A stretch of DNA of 64,000 nucleotides from Reyranella sp. (GCF_004297405.1 NZ_SCVC01000046.1:211475-275474), one strand, 5' to 3'; positions 19,220 through 27,777 are shown, numbered from the stretch's first letter. Notes: generated by a model from the letters alone, not told the origin. Made by a program: numbers and translations.

Positions 19220-19669
19220 TCAGACGCCGCGTTCCTTGAAGACGTCGCGCGCCGTCTTGAAGGCGTCGAGGCTCGCGGGGATGCCGCAGTAGATGGCGAC
19301 CTGGAGGAAGATCTCCTTGATCTCGTCCTTGGTGAGGCCGTTGTTCAGCGCGCCGTTGATGTGGAGCTTGAGTTCGGGTCCGCGGTTCAGTGCCGCCAGC
19401 ATCGCGAGATTCAGCATCGAACGTGCCTTCTTCGGCAGGCCCGGACGCGTCCAGACATAGCCCCAGCAATACTCTGTCGTGACATCCTGGAACGACATCA
19501 TGAAATCGTCGGCACCGGCCATCGAATTGTCGACATAGCCCGCACCCAGCACGGCCTTACGGACCTTCATGCCCTCGTCGTAGAGCTTCTTGTTGCGCGG
19601 GTTGGGCTTCGCCTTCGTCGCCTTGCTCTTCGTCTTGGTTCCAGCCTTAGCCTTGGTCGCCTTTGCCAT
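19220..19669 (-). CDS. Carboxymuconolactone decarboxylase-family protein (PcaC-like)
   Basis: 149 aa. A Lys/Ala/Thr-rich N-terminal tail of about 22 residues precedes the CMD domain: LYDEGMKVRKAVLGAGYVD, RSMLNLAMLAALNRGPELKLH and LTKDEIKEIFLQVAIYCGIPAS. This is the 4-carboxymuconolactone decarboxylase signature rather than the AhpD CxxC type. The ATG at 19669 has GGAGGAG upstream. It heads the operon running to the cupin gene; a longer frame toward 19834 runs into the Rrf2 gene and is rejected. The basic tail is unusual for the family. Confidence 0.83.
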   Translation of the reverse strand: MAKATKAKAGTKTKSKATKAKPNPRNKKLYDEGMKVRKAVLGAGYVDNSMAGADDFMMSFQDVTTEYCWGYVWTRPGLPKKARSMLNLAMLAALNRGPELKLHINGALNNGLTKDEIKEIFLQVAIYCGIPASLDAFKTARDVFKERGV

Positions 19670-19704
19670 GTCTGCTCCTCCGGATGACACCAGAGGGCTG
19701 TATA

Positions 19705-20163
19705 TCAGACCGGAACGTGATCGGCGTGCGCGCTTGGCGAAACGTCGAGGCCCTTGGCGCGGGCACGCTGGCAAAGATCTTCGATGGTGATGTTGTCGAG
19801 CTGGGACATCATCTCCTCGCGCAACTTCTCCCACAACGGCCAGACGACCTCATGGGCAAGCGGCGAGCCGATGGCCGGATCACTGGGTTCTGTCTCGACC
19901 TCGAGGTTGCGCACCACGCGCACCACCTCGCCGAGCGTGATGTCGACCTTGTCGCGGCCCAGCCGATAGCCGCCGCGCGGACCTCTCTTGCCGTTCAGGA
20001 TGCCGGCCCGCACCAGATGCTGCAGCACCTGCTCGAGATAGCGCTTGGGAATGCGCTGGCGTTCGGTGATGTCGCCGCTGCGCACGGGATGCTCGCCGAC
20101 ATGGAACGCCACATCGAGGACCGCCTCGATCGCGAACATCGTCTTCTTGCTGAGGCGAGGCAT
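19705..20163 (-). CDS. Rrf2-family transcriptional regulator lacking the IscR cysteine cluster
   Basis: 152 aa. The winged-helix N-terminus MPRLSKKTMFAIEAVLDVAF, with IPKRYLEQVLQHLVRAGIL and GKRGPRGGYRLGR as recognition helix and wing, is typical Rrf2. IscR and NsrR carry three cysteines between about residues 90 and 105; here that region (ETEPSDPAIGS) has none, and the only Cys is in EDLCQRA. It is therefore probably not an Fe-S sensor, more like CymR-type members. The ATG at 20163 is preferred to an upstream in-frame start overlapping dut. Confidence 0.83.
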   Translation of the reverse strand: MPRLSKKTMFAIEAVLDVAFHVGEHPVRSGDITERQRIPKRYLEQVLQHLVRAGILNGKRGPRGGYRLGRDKVDITLGEVVRVVRNLEVETEPSDPAIGSPLAHEVVWPLWEKLREEMMSQLDNITIEDLCQRARAKGLDVSPSAHADHVPV

Positions 20164-20182
20164 TGCCGTTCCCGTCCCCCTC

Positions 20183-20677
20183 TCAAGCGCGCTTGGCCGA
20201 CCCGGCCGCCACTCCTGCACCTACGCCCGTAGAACCAAAACCACCTGCGCCACGCGCCGTCTCGTCGAGGCTCGCGACCTCTCGCCAGGCGGCACGCGCG
20301 TGGCGCGCGATGACCATCTGAGCAATTCGCATGCCGCGTTCAATCCTGAACGGCTCCTTGCCGAGATTGACCAGGATGACGCCGACCTCACCACGATAAT
20401 CCGCGTCGATCGTGCCGGGGGCGTTGGCGACCGTGACACCATGCTTGGCGGCCAGACCGGAGCGCGGCCGGACCTGGGCCTCAAAGCCTACCGGCAGAGC
20501 GATGGAAATACCTGTCGGCACAATCCGGCGCTCCAGCGATGCCAGCTCGATCGGCTGGTCGATGGCAGCGAGCAGATCGGCGCCGGCAGCGGCGGTGCTC
20601 GCATAGTCGGGAAGCGGCAGGTCACGCGCGTGGCCAAGACGAACAATCTCGATCTCGATGCTTTCCACGCCCTTCAT
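20183..20677 (-). CDS. dut: dUTP diphosphatase (dUTPase)
   Basis: 164 aa trimeric dUTPase removing dUTP and making dUMP. All five motifs are readable: 1 STAAAGADL, 2 PRSGLAAKHG, 3 NAPGTIDADYRGEV, 4 RIAQMV, 5 GAGGFGSTG. Motif 3 has the catalytic Asp and the stacking-Tyr region. It lies 45 nt downstream of coaBC on the same strand, the classic coaBC-dut order. Confidence 0.96.
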   Translation of the reverse strand: MKGVESIEIEIVRLGHARDLPLPDYASTAAAGADLLAAIDQPIELASLERRIVPTGISIALPVGFEAQVRPRSGLAAKHGVTVANAPGTIDADYRGEVGVILVNLGKEPFRIERGMRIAQMVIARHARAAWREVASLDETARGAGGFGSTGVGAGVAAGSAKRA

Positions 20678-20722
20678 GCGTTCCTCTCCCCTATCCCCTT
20701 CATGGTCCCGTCATGGGCGGCA

Positions 20723-21949
20723 TCATTCCGCCGCCTGCGCCTTGGGCGGTTGCCCGAAATGCAAGGCGATGCGTCCAGCCAGCCGGATCGCCACATCCCC
20801 CTTGGCGAGCGTCGGCCAATCCTCGACGCCCTTGGCGCTGATCAGATGCACCGTATTGCGCTCCCCGCCAAAGGTGCCTTTGGCCGGTGATACGTCGTTA
20901 GCCAAGATCCAGTCGCAGCCCTTGCGCGTGCGCTTCTCGACAGCATTGGCAACCACGTCTTCGGTTTCGGCGGCAAAGCCCACGACCAGCGCCGGCCGCT
21001 TAGGCCCAGGCTTGGACAGGGTCGCCAGGATATCGGGATTGGGTGCGAGTTCCAGCGCCGGTGGCTGGGCGCCCGCCTTCTTCTTGATCTTCGCAGTGGC
21101 GGGCTTGGCTGCCTTCCAGTCGGCCACGGCGGCGGCGCAGACGGCGATGTCGACCGCACCGGCCCCCAGACAGGCCGCCAGCATCTGGTCGGCCGAGTCC
21201 ACGCGCACGACGCGCACGCCTACCGGATCGGGCACCACGACCGGACCACTCACCAGGGTCACGTCGGCACCGAGCTGGGCCAGCGCCTGGGCTATGGCAT
21301 GGCCCTGCTTGCCCGAGGAATGGTTGGAGATGTAGCGCACCGGATCGAGTGCCTCGCGCGTCGGTCCCGAGGTCACGAGCGCGCGCTTGCCGGCAAGCGG
21401 CTTTTCACTCGTCAGCAGTGCCTCGATCGCCGCCACGATCTCGAGCGGTTCGGACATGCGACCCGGCCCGAATTCGTTGCACGCCATGGCGCCATCGTTG
21501 GGCCCCACGAAGGTGACGCCGCGCTTCTTCAGCGTCTCGACATTGGCGACGGTGGCGGCATGCGTCCACATGCGCACATTCATCGCCGGCGCAGCGAGGA
21601 CGGGCTTGTCGGTGGCGAGCAGGACAGTGGCAGCGAGATCGTCGGCCATGCCGGCGGCCATGCGCGCCAGGATGTTCGCTGTCGCCGGCGCGACGACCAG
21701 CAGATCGGCATCGCGCGAGAGCTGGATATGGCCCATCTCGCTTTCATCGGTCAGCGAGAACATGTCGCTATAGACCTTGTCCTCAGTGAGGGCCTGCAGC
21801 GAGAGAGGCGTCACGAATTTCGCGCCGGCCTCGGTCAGGACGCAACGCACCGACGCGCCGCGCTCACGCAGCCGCCTGATCAGGTCCAACGACTTGAACG
21901 CCGCGATGCCTCCCGCGACGACTAGTAGGATGCGCTTGCCGTGCAACAT
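20723..21949 (-). CDS. coaBC: Bifunctional phosphopantothenoylcysteine decarboxylase / phosphopantothenate-cysteine ligase
   Basis: 408 aa. The N-terminal flavoprotein decarboxylase (CoaC, about 1-185) shows GKRILLVVAGGIAAFKS, the PAMNVRMW motif and the flap cysteine in DGAMACNEFGPGRM. The C-terminal ligase (CoaB) begins KRALVTSGPTREALDPVRYISNHSSGKQG and includes CAAAVADWK. Together these convert 4'-phosphopantothenate to 4'-phosphopantetheine. It is separated from ubiB by an inserted TauE/SafE-like gene. Confidence 0.96.
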   Translation of the reverse strand: MLHGKRILLVVAGGIAAFKSLDLIRRLRERGASVRCVLTEAGAKFVTPLSLQALTEDKVYSDMFSLTDESEMGHIQLSRDADLLVVAPATANILARMAAGMADDLAATVLLATDKPVLAAPAMNVRMWTHAATVANVETLKKRGVTFVGPNDGAMACNEFGPGRMSEPLEIVAAIEALLTSEKPLAGKRALVTSGPTREALDPVRYISNHSSGKQGHAIAQALAQLGADVTLVSGPVVVPDPVGVRVVRVDSADQMLAACLGAGAVDIAVCAAAVADWKAAKPATAKIKKKAGAQPPALELAPNPDILATLSKPGPKRPALVVGFAAETEDVVANAVEKRTRKGCDWILANDVSPAKGTFGGERNTVHLISAKGVEDWPTLAKGDVAIRLAGRIALHFGQPPKAQAAE

Positions 21950-21962
21950 AGCCGGAAGATTA

Positions 21963-22703
21963 TCACAAGAGCCGGGTCGCGAAAGTGTACAGCCCCGTCA
22001 GCAGGAGCGCCCAAAAGACAGCCAGGCGGAACTGCTCGACCGACAGACGGGAGCGGATCTGCTGGCCGAGCCACATCCCGACCACTGCCGGCACGACCGC
22101 CGCCGCAGAAACAAGGGCGCGCGGGCCATCGAGCAGGCCGAAGAACAGCAACGACGCAGTCAGTGCGAAGGAAGTCGCGCAGAGGACCACGCCCAGGGTC
22201 TGCACCAGTTCCGACGGCTTGATATCGAGACCCTGCAGGTAAGGCATCAGCGGCACGACGGGCACGCCGACCAGTCCGGCCACGAAACCCGAGACAACAC
22301 CGATCACCGGCGCCAACGGCCTCTCGAGATCGGCATGGATGTGAAGCCGGATACGGAACAGACCGAGCGCGCTGTAGGCGATGAGCACAGTCCCCAGTAC
22401 CAGGAAGGCCCAGTTGGGGCCCTTCTGCCCGATCAGCCAAACCGTGAGGTAGAGGACCACCGCGAGCGGCACGATGAGCGGCCATTGGCGCCGCACGATC
22501 ACCTTGAACTTTCCGCCGACCGAAGCCTGCCAGATGTTGGTGAAGATGGTCGGCAGCGAGATCAGCGCAATCGCCTCCGGCAGTGGCAGGTAGAGCGACA
22601 TCAGCGCGATCGAGATCGCCGGCAGCCCCAGCCCGACCAACCCCTTGACTGTCCCGGCCAGCAGGAAAACGGCAAGGCCGACGATGATATCGATGGGAGA
22701 CAT
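21963..22703 (-). CDS. TauE/SafE (UPF0721) family membrane permease
   Basis: 246 aa with about eight transmembrane helices. The N-terminal repeat has LAVFLLAGTVKGLVGLGLPAIS and the second half has VIGVVSGFVAGLVGVPVVPLMPYLQG, the two related glycine-rich motifs of TauE/SafE proteins. The family exports or imports sulfite, sulfonates and similar small anions; the substrate here is unknown. It sits between ubiB and coaBC, which are usually adjacent, so it looks like a lineage-specific insertion. Confidence 0.85.
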   Translation of the reverse strand: MSPIDIIVGLAVFLLAGTVKGLVGLGLPAISIALMSLYLPLPEAIALISLPTIFTNIWQASVGGKFKVIVRRQWPLIVPLAVVLYLTVWLIGQKGPNWAFLVLGTVLIAYSALGLFRIRLHIHADLERPLAPVIGVVSGFVAGLVGVPVVPLMPYLQGLDIKPSELVQTLGVVLCATSFALTASLLFFGLLDGPRALVSAAAVVPAVVGMWLGQQIRSRLSVEQFRLAVFWALLLTGLYTFATRLL

Positions 22704-22736
22704 TCAGTCAGCTCTTTGCCGGGCGCGTGCCCAGCC

Positions 22737-24260
22737 TCAATCCCACCAGGCCGCGATGGCAGCGATCAAGGCCAGGATGGCGACGACTTCCGAGAAAGCC
22801 GGACGCCAGCGGCTGGCCGACGGCGGCTCAGCGGCGGCGCGCTCGGCTTTGCGACGTTCGTGTTCGGCCACGAGAAGCAGGCTGTCGATCAGGCGCGGCA
22901 GGCGGCGCAGGCCGTGCGTCAGGTCTCCGACGGCGCGGCCGACAGTGGCGCGCGGGCCGAAGTGTGTGACCATCCAATCCTCGATCAGCGGTCGCGCCAG
23001 CTCCCAGATATTGACGTGCGGATTGAGCTTGGTGCCCATGCCCTCCGCCATCAGCATCGTCTTCTGCAGCAGCAAAAGCTGTGGCTGCGCACTCATCTCG
23101 AACTGTTCGGTGACGCGCAACATCTGGGCCAGCAGGCGGGCGATCGAGATCTCGTGGCTGGGTTTGCCGAAGATCGGCTCACCGATCGAACGGCAGGCCT
23201 GGGCAAAAGTCTCGACCGACTGATCGGGCGGCACGTAGCCTGCGCGGAACTGGACCTCGGCGACGGCGCGATAGTCACGCCGCAGGAAGGCGACCAGCAA
23301 TTCGGCGAGATAGCCGCGTGTGTCCTCGTCGACACGGCCCATGATGCCGAAATCGACCGGCACGATACGGCCCTCACGATCGACGAAGGCATTGCCGCCG
23401 TGCATGTCGGCATGGAAGAAGCCGTCGCGGAACACCTGATAGAAAAAGGCCTCGGCGCACTTCTTCATGATGAGGTCGGGATCGTGCCCGGCGGCAATGA
23501 TGGCGTCGCGGTCGCCGATGGGCGTGCCGTCGACCCGCTCCTGGGTCATAACGCGCTCGGCGGTACGGTCCCAATCGATCGTTGGGGCGCGGTAGTCGGG
23601 ATTGTCGGCGAAATTCTCGCCGAGTTCTTCCGCCGCCGCCGCTTCCATGCGCAGGTCCATCTCGACCCGCACCACGTCCGCGAAGGCCCGCACCGAGTCG
23701 ACGGGCTTCAGCCGGCGAAACCGCGGCTGGGTGCGCTCGACCAGCTCCGCCATCCAGTAGAAAAGGTCGAGGTCGCGCTCGAAGGCCTTCTCGATGCCAG
23801 GCCGCAGGACCTTGACCGCGACGTCGCGGCCATCGGTCGTGACGGCAAAATGCACCTGGGCAATCGAGGCGGCAGCGACCGGCTCGTCCTCGAAGCTCGA
23901 GAAGATCGCGTCGATGGGTTGGCCGAGCTCAGCCTCGATGATGCGACGAGCCTCGGCACCGGAGAAAGCCGGAAGATGGTCCTGCAATCGCGCGAGATCG
24001 GCGGCGACGCCCTCGCTCAGCAGATCGGCGCGCGTCGACAGCGCCTGACCGAGCTTGATGAACGACGGCCCCATCTCCTGCAGCGCCTCCGCCAGGCGCT
24101 CGCCCGGCCGCCGCGAATCACGCCGCAGCGCGAAGAGCCGCGCCCAGGCGATCAGCGCCGGGGCAATGCCGAGCGTTTCCAGCGGAAAGAGCGCATCGTG
24201 ACGGGCGAAGCGCAGCGCCATGCGCAGCAGGCGCCAGCCGTTACGGAGAGCACGGAACAT
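22737..24260 (-). CDS. ubiB: UbiB-family atypical kinase / ATPase for ubiquinone biosynthesis
   Basis: 507 aa. ADCK/UbiB features are the KxGQ motif in GPSFIKLGQALSTR (about residues 68-81), the Ala-rich nucleotide loop AAASIAQVH replacing the Gly-rich loop, the Lys in VAVKVLRPG, HADMHGGNAFV and VDFGIMGRVD. A C-terminal hydrophobic segment ending in AILALIAAIAAWW anchors it to the inner membrane. UbiB supports assembly or extraction of quinone intermediates. Its ATG abuts the ubiE stop with no spacer. Confidence 0.95.
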   Translation of the reverse strand: MFRALRNGWRLLRMALRFARHDALFPLETLGIAPALIAWARLFALRRDSRRPGERLAEALQEMGPSFIKLGQALSTRADLLSEGVAADLARLQDHLPAFSGAEARRIIEAELGQPIDAIFSSFEDEPVAAASIAQVHFAVTTDGRDVAVKVLRPGIEKAFERDLDLFYWMAELVERTQPRFRRLKPVDSVRAFADVVRVEMDLRMEAAAAEELGENFADNPDYRAPTIDWDRTAERVMTQERVDGTPIGDRDAIIAAGHDPDLIMKKCAEAFFYQVFRDGFFHADMHGGNAFVDREGRIVPVDFGIMGRVDEDTRGYLAELLVAFLRRDYRAVAEVQFRAGYVPPDQSVETFAQACRSIGEPIFGKPSHEISIARLLAQMLRVTEQFEMSAQPQLLLLQKTMLMAEGMGTKLNPHVNIWELARPLIEDWMVTHFGPRATVGRAVGDLTHGLRRLPRLIDSLLLVAEHERRKAERAAAEPPSASRWRPAFSEVVAILALIAAIAAWWD

Positions 24261-25052
24261 CTAGATGCGCCAACCCTGATGCAGCGCCACAACGCCCAGC
24301 GACATGTCGCGCCAGGAGACATTGGCAAAGCCCACCGCGCGCATGCGGGCCGCAAGCTCGCGCTGTGGCGGAAAGCGGCGGATGCTCTCATGCAGATAGC
24401 GGTAGGAGTCGGCGTCCCTGGCGATGACCTTGCCAAAGAACGGCAGGGCGCGCTCGGAATAGGCATCGTAGAGGCGGCCGACCGGCGCCGACGTCACCTT
24501 GCTGAATTCCAGACAGAAGAAGCGACCGCCCGGTTTGAGCACGCGATAGGCATCGGCCAGCGCCGCGTCGATGTCGGTCACGTTGCGCAGGCCGAAGGCG
24601 ATCGTGTAGCCGTCGAAGGAGCGATCCGGGAACGGCAGCTTCTCCGCATCGCCGGTTGTCCAGGTAAGGCCCTTCAGCAGGCCGCGGTCGATCGCACGAT
24701 CACGTCCGACCTCGAGCATGGCCGGATTGATGTCGCAAACGGTGACGTCGGGGCGGTCGCCCTGCCGGCGCAGCATACGGAAAGCGATGTCGCCGGTACC
24801 GCCAGCCACATCCAGGAACTTTTCACCCGGACGCGCATGGACCACGTCGACCATGGCGTTCTTCCAGAGCCGGTGCACGCCGCCCGACATCAGGTCGTTC
24901 ATCAGGTCGTAACGCGGCGCCACGCTCTCGAAAACGCGCGCCACCATGCCCGCCTTTTCGGCGGCCGGAACATCGCGGAAGCCGAAAGAGGCGCGGTCAG
25001 CCGGGGCCTGTCCCTCGGGGCGGGCTGCGCTAGGATCGGGGGCGTCTGTCAT
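24261..25052 (-). CDS. ubiE: Ubiquinone/menaquinone C-methyltransferase UbiE
   Basis: 263 aa class I SAM methyltransferase. Motif I is FLDVAGGTGDIAFRML, and the family signatures YDLMNDLMSGGVHRLWKN and VTDIDAALADAYRVLKPGGRFFCLEFSK are present. It methylates the demethyl-quinol ring. An N-terminal extension of about 25 residues rich in Ala/Pro precedes FGFRDVP. It starts only 24 nt from the divergent halohydrin-dehalogenase-like gene, so their promoters must overlap. Confidence 0.95.
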   Translation of the reverse strand: MTDAPDPSAARPEGQAPADRASFGFRDVPAAEKAGMVARVFESVAPRYDLMNDLMSGGVHRLWKNAMVDVVHARPGEKFLDVAGGTGDIAFRMLRRQGDRPDVTVCDINPAMLEVGRDRAIDRGLLKGLTWTTGDAEKLPFPDRSFDGYTIAFGLRNVTDIDAALADAYRVLKPGGRFFCLEFSKVTSAPVGRLYDAYSERALPFFGKVIARDADSYRYLHESIRRFPPQRELAARMRAVGFANVSWRDMSLGVVALHQGWRI

Positions 25053-25076
25053 GGGCCGCAACCTAGAGGAATAGCC

Positions 25077-25811
25077 ATGCTGCTGAAAGACCGGGTGGTC
25101 CTGATCACGAATGTCGAGAAATTCGCAGGCCACGGCACGACACGTGTGGCCTTGGCCCAGGGAGCGACCATCCTAGCCCACGATCCCTCGTTCGAAGCGC
25201 CGAGCGCCCGGCGCAAATACGAAGCGGAATTCCCGGGCGCCCATGCCCTCTCGGCAATCGAGCCCGCCACCCTGGTCGAGCTGGCTCTGAAGCGGCACGG
25301 CCATATCGACGCGCTGGTGAACAACGACGCCTATCCGGCGTTGCGCGCGCCGCTCGGCGAAGCCCGCCTCGAAGATTATCGCGCGGCGCTCGAGGCCATG
25401 GCCGTGGCGCCGTTTCGACTGACACAGCTCGTGGTGCCGTCGATGCGCAAGCGCAAGTCAGGGCGCGTCATCTTCGTGTCATCGGCGGCGCCACTGCGCG
25501 GCATCGCCAACTACGCGCCTTATGTCTCGGCGCGCGCCGCCGCCAACGGACTTGTTTCTTCGCTTGCGAAGGAACTTGGCCGCGACGGCATCACAGTGAA
25601 CGCCGTCGGCTCGAACTATGTCGAGAACCCGGATTATTTTCCGCCGGCCCTGCTCGCCAACAGCGACGCCATGGCCAAGATGACGGCGCAGATTCCGCTC
25701 GGACGCCTTGGCAAATCAGACGAACTCGGCGCGACGGTATGCTTTCTCTGCTCCGATGCCGCCGGCTTCATCACCGGCCACGTTCTTCCGCATGCCGGAG
25801 GGTGGGCGTGA
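25077..25811 (+). CDS. Halohydrin dehalogenase (haloalcohol dehalogenase) candidate, SDR-derived
   Basis: 244 aa, SDR-like, but the two features that define halohydrin dehalogenases replace the normal SDR motifs. The glycine-rich NAD loop is missing; in its place is T11-x4-F16-x-G18 (TNVEKFAG). The catalytic set is Ser136-x12-Tyr149-x3-Arg153, with Arg instead of the SDR Lys. The remainder also follows HheC: AHDPSF, LVNNDAYP, RKRKSGRVIFVSSA, GSNYVENPDYFP in the halide-site region, and a C-terminal HAGGWA. These enzymes convert vicinal haloalcohols to epoxides plus halide without cofactor, and reopen epoxides with azide, cyanide or nitrite. A ribosome-binding site (AGAGGA) precedes the ATG. 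Activity and substrate range are untested. Confidence 0.85.
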   Translation: MLLKDRVVLITNVEKFAGHGTTRVALAQGATILAHDPSFEAPSARRKYEAEFPGAHALSAIEPATLVELALKRHGHIDALVNNDAYPALRAPLGEARLEDYRAALEAMAVAPFRLTQLVVPSMRKRKSGRVIFVSSAAPLRGIANYAPYVSARAAANGLVSSLAKELGRDGITVNAVGSNYVENPDYFPPALLANSDAMAKMTAQIPLGRLGKSDELGATVCFLCSDAAGFITGHVLPHAGGWA

Positions 25812-25888
25812 CATCGCGAAAGATCGCATGCACACTCCCTTCACAAACAATGTCGCGCACGGCTGACCGAAGCGCGACGGCCAGGGAA

Positions 25889-25926
25889 GGAACGTCTGAG
25901 CGACGCCGGTAAGTCCGGCGCGTTCC
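25889..25926 (+). other. Strong hairpin in the leader of the peptide ABC operon
   Basis: Nested inverted repeats: an outer stem GGAACG (25889-25894) with CGTTCC (25921-25926), and an inner stem CGCCGG/CCGGCG (25904-25920) with loop TAAGT. GGG at 25884-25886 can pair with CCC at 25927-25929 beyond a 2-nt bulge. It ends about 30 nt before the first permease gene. There is no T-run. It could be a leader regulatory structure, an mRNA stabiliser or a REP-like palindrome. Confidence 0.45.
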
Positions 25927-25957
25927 CCCATGGCTGAGTTCGGTCCGAGGACGGCGC

Positions 25958-26896
25958 ATGGGAAGACAAATCGTCCACCGCCTGCTGGTCTCGTTCCCCG
26001 CACTGCTCGGGGTTCTTTTCCTGTGCTTCTGCCTCCTGCAGGTGGTGCCGGCGGATCCAGCGATGATCATCGCCGGCCCTGAAGCCAAGGCCGAGACAAT
26101 CGCCGCCATCCGGCTGGAACTCGGCCTCGACCGACCGATCCCCATTCAATTCGCCGAATATATCGGCCGCGTGCTGCGCGGCGATCTCGGCCGTTCCATC
26201 ATCTCAAACAAGATGGTGAGCGAGGAACTTGCTCTCACCATCGGCCCGACCATCGAGCTGATGCTGGGCGGCATGCTGCTCGCCGTCCCGATTGGGCTGA
26301 CGCTCGGCACTCTGGCCGCGGTGCGCCGCGGCACGATCGTCGACCGCTTCATCATGGCCTTCTCGGTCGCCGGCGTTTCCATGCCGGTGTTCTTCATCGG
26401 CCTGATCCTGATCCAGTACATGGGCTTCCAGTGGGGCCTGTTCCCCTTCACGGGTCGCACCGGACCGATCTGGGACGGCGGCCTGCCGAGCCTCGTCCTG
26501 CCGGCACTGACCTTGGGCAGCGTCTTGATCGGGCCGATCGCGCGGCTGACGCGCACAGCAGTGCTCGAAGTGCTGGGCGCCGACTTCGTGCGCACCGCGC
26601 GCGCCAAGGGTCTGCGTGAGACCGTGGTGATCGTGCATCATGCGCTGCGCAATGCGCTGATCCCGGTGGTAACCCTGATCGGCCTGCAGGCAGCCTTCCT
26701 GCTGGGCGGCGCGGTGGTGACCGAAACCATGTTCTCGTGGCCCGGCGTCGGCCGCCTCGCCGTCGGCGCCATCGTTTCCAGCGATTTCCCGACGGCACAG
26801 GGCGCGATCATGATCCTCGCGATCGCCTTCCTGTCGATCAACCTGCTGGTCGACATCCTCTACGTTTATCTCGATCCCCGGGTGCAGCGGACATGA
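25958..26896 (+). CDS. Dipeptide/oligopeptide-type ABC transporter permease (DppB-like)
   Basis: 312 aa, six transmembrane helices. N-terminal signature RLLVSFPALLGVLFLCFCLLQ, the conserved GDLGRSI after the periplasmic loop, and the EAA-loop region ADFVRTARAKGLRETVVIVHHALRNALIP that contacts the ATPases. It forms the membrane pore with the next gene. CGAGGA precedes the ATG at 25958. First gene of a six-gene operon with overlapping starts and stops. Confidence 0.9.
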   Translation: MGRQIVHRLLVSFPALLGVLFLCFCLLQVVPADPAMIIAGPEAKAETIAAIRLELGLDRPIPIQFAEYIGRVLRGDLGRSIISNKMVSEELALTIGPTIELMLGGMLLAVPIGLTLGTLAAVRRGTIVDRFIMAFSVAGVSMPVFFIGLILIQYMGFQWGLFPFTGRTGPIWDGGLPSLVLPALTLGSVLIGPIARLTRTAVLEVLGADFVRTARAKGLRETVVIVHHALRNALIPVVTLIGLQAAFLLGGAVVTETMFSWPGVGRLAVGAIVSSDFPTAQGAIMILAIAFLSINLLVDILYVYLDPRVQRT

Positions 26897-27777
26897 GCAC
26901 CGAAACTCTCGACACCGTCTCGCCCGCCGAAGAGACCGGCCTGCTCTCCCGGTCCGGGGTACTGCGCCGGCTGATGCGCGACAAGGTCGCCGCGGTGGCC
27001 GGACTCTCCCTGACCTTGATCGTCCTGGCGGCCGTCTTCGCGCCTGTCGTGGCGCCCTACGATCCCTATCTCACCGACCTCACCAAAGTGATGCAGCCAC
27101 CCAGTGCCGAGCACTGGTTCGGCACCGACAATACCGGCCGCGACATCCTGAGCCGCGTCCTCTTCGGCACACGCAACACGCTGATGCTGGGGCTGATCGG
27201 CGTCATCATCGGCGGCTTCCTGGGTGGCGTCCTCGGCATTCTCGCCGCCTATTATCCGCGGGCCGACGGCTGGATCATGCGGCTGGTCGACGTCATGCTG
27301 GCCTTCCCGGCGATCCTGATCGGTCTCGCCGTCGCGGCGATCTTCGGCGCCGGCCTCACCGCCGTCGTGATCGCGCTGGTGGTGGCGACCGTACCCGATG
27401 TGGCGCGCGTGGCGCGCGGCTCGGCCGTTGGCGTCATGGGCCAGGAATTCATGGAGGCCGGCCGCGCCGTCGGCGTCTCGGACCGCACGCTGATCTGGCG
27501 TTACCTGACGCTCAATTGCATCTCGACGATCTTCGTCTTCCTCACCTTGCGCTTCGGCCAGATCATCCTGATCGGCTCGGCGCTGGGCTTCCTCGGCATG
27601 GGCGCCCAACCGCCGACCGCCGAGCTCGGCATGATGGCCGCCCAAGGCCGCGACTTTCTCTTCATGGCGCCACACATCGCGACGATCCCGAGCTTCGCGA
27701 TCTTCGTCATCGTGCTGGCCGCCAATCTTCTGGGCGACGCATTCCGCGACGTCCTCGATCCGAGGCTGCAACAATGA
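26893..27777 (+). CDS. Dipeptide/oligopeptide-type ABC transporter permease (DppC-like)
   Basis: 294 aa. The N-terminal cytoplasmic segment is followed by VVAPYDPYLTDLTKVMQPPS and HWFGTDNTGRDILSRVLFGTR, the DppC/OppC signature. The EAA loop reads QEFMEAGRAVGVSDRTLIWRYLTLN. Starts at the ATG overlapping the DppB stop by 4 nt; longer upstream frames run inside dppB-like coding sequence. Confidence 0.9.
   Translation: MSTETLDTVSPAEETGLLSRSGVLRRLMRDKVAAVAGLSLTLIVLAAVFAPVVAPYDPYLTDLTKVMQPPSAEHWFGTDNTGRDILSRVLFGTRNTLMLGLIGVIIGGFLGGVLGILAAYYPRADGWIMRLVDVMLAFPAILIGLAVAAIFGAGLTAVVIALVVATVPDVARVARGSAVGVMGQEFMEAGRAVGVSDRTLIWRYLTLNCISTIFVFLTLRFGQIILIGSALGFLGMGAQPPTAELGMMAAQGRDFLFMAPHIATIPSFAIFVIVLAANLLGDAFRDVLDPRLQQ

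Noticed and set aside
19705..20163. IscR-type Fe-S sensor.
   Set aside because: The three cluster cysteines of IscR/NsrR are absent and no isc/suf genes are nearby.
21777..25076. Over 3 kb of open reading frame on the + strand opposite coaBC, the TauE-like gene, ubiB and ubiE.
   Set aside because: Its translation is His/Arg/Asp-rich with no motifs, as expected for the antisense frame of GC-rich genes. Only its last part (from 25077) is a real gene in the same frame.
25077..25811. Calling the SDR-like gene a routine 3-oxoacyl-ACP reductase or other NAD(P)-dependent SDR.
   Set aside because: It has no TGxxxGxG cofactor loop and has Arg instead of the catalytic Lys, which matches halohydrin dehalogenases instead.
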